Shown: piece after piece, positions 4,961-5,075 of the stretch
Layout of the letters: every line of letters starts with the position of its first letter
Position numbering within the stretch: the stretch's first letter is position 1
DNA from: an uncultured Chlorobiaceae bacterium
Lineage (GTDB): Bacteria; Bacteroidota; Chlorobiia; Chlorobiales; Chlorobiaceae
Direction: 5' to 3'
Assembly (NCBI GenBank): GCA_903929845.1
Contig: CAIYWF010000001.1
Span: 1-5,075 of the forward strand
Length of the DNA stretch: 5,075 nt
The notes under the pieces: generated by a model
The model's input: the letters and a program-made list of their open reading frames with translations, nothing else
What the model was told of the DNA's origin: nothing
Databases searched by the model: none
Made by a program: the position numbers and the translations under genes

Positions 4961-5075
4961 ATGGACAAGATTGTTCCAATGGAGGAGGTGAAAAACCCCG
5001 ACTTCCTCACCATTCGCCGTGACCCAACGGACAAGCGCCCCGCCGCAGAGCTCAGGGCTGATGCGCTTTTGGGGA
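4961..5075 (+). CDS. Start of an unrecognised protein, cut by right window edge
   Basis: An ATG-started frame stays open for 38 codons to the window edge, beginning MDKIVPMEEVKNPDFLTIRR and continuing with a charged, Ala-rich stretch. It starts 25 bases after the primase-like gene's TAA on the same strand, so it could be a further operon member. No good ribosome-binding site precedes the ATG, and the other in-frame ATG at 4979 has none either. A purine-rich GGAGGAGGTG at 4981-4990 lies inside the frame but has no ATG, GTG or TTG at usable distance, so it probably just encodes Glu-Glu-Val. No family can be named from this fragment. Confidence 0.5.
   Translation, partial: MDKIVPMEEVKNPDFLTIRRDPTDKRPAAELRADALLG

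Overview
The window looks like the left part of a small integrative element (prophage satellite, P4-like or PICI-like island, or a related mobilisable element) in a Gram-negative bacterium. The recognisable genes all lie on the + strand: the 3' part of a P4-type tyrosine integrase, an AlpA-type excisionase/regulator, and a tightly coupled operon for an AAA+/SF3-like helicase and a zinc-finger/Toprim (DUF6371-like) primase-type protein. A new reading frame begins just before the right edge and runs out of the window. The host cannot be fixed from the sequence. The integrase and AlpA types are common in Proteobacteria and Chlorobiota, and DUF6371 is best known from Bacteroidota. Clear Shine-Dalgarno motifs before most genes argue against Bacteroidota in the strict sense. 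Base composition is moderate in the genes and very AT-rich in the long gap.

Layout: 2-940 integrase, cut by the left edge. 941-1588 is a 648-base gap that holds a diverged repeat copy (A, 961-1014), a rho-independent terminator (1076-1108), a very AT-rich stretch with four 10-bp repeats (1371-1410), and a weak candidate promoter for the next operon. 1589-1807 is the AlpA-like gene. 1834-1917 is a 27-codon small gene with its own ribosome-binding site; its stop overlaps the next start. 1914-2150 is a 78-residue protein of unknown function. 2147-4027 is the 626-residue helicase-like ATPase. 4027-4935 is the primase-like zinc-finger/Toprim protein. 4961-5075 is a partial unknown frame.

How the genes may work together: integrase and AlpA would handle integration, excision and their control. 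The coupled small protein, helicase and primase-like gene form a plausible autonomous replication module, to be used once the element is excised. The most interesting structure is a 65-bp repeat present once near the start and once, inverted, near the end of the helicase gene, with a third, decayed copy just after the integrase. Each copy carries GTTCAC units at exact 9-bp spacing (three, three and two). The core resembles the GTGAACA-containing iterons bound by the phage P4 alpha protein, so these may be replication-origin iterons embedded in coding sequence. All three copies also encode nearly the same peptide (around KLS-N-VH-VH-VH), even though one is antisense to its host gene. Any defence or other cargo genes would lie to the right of this window.
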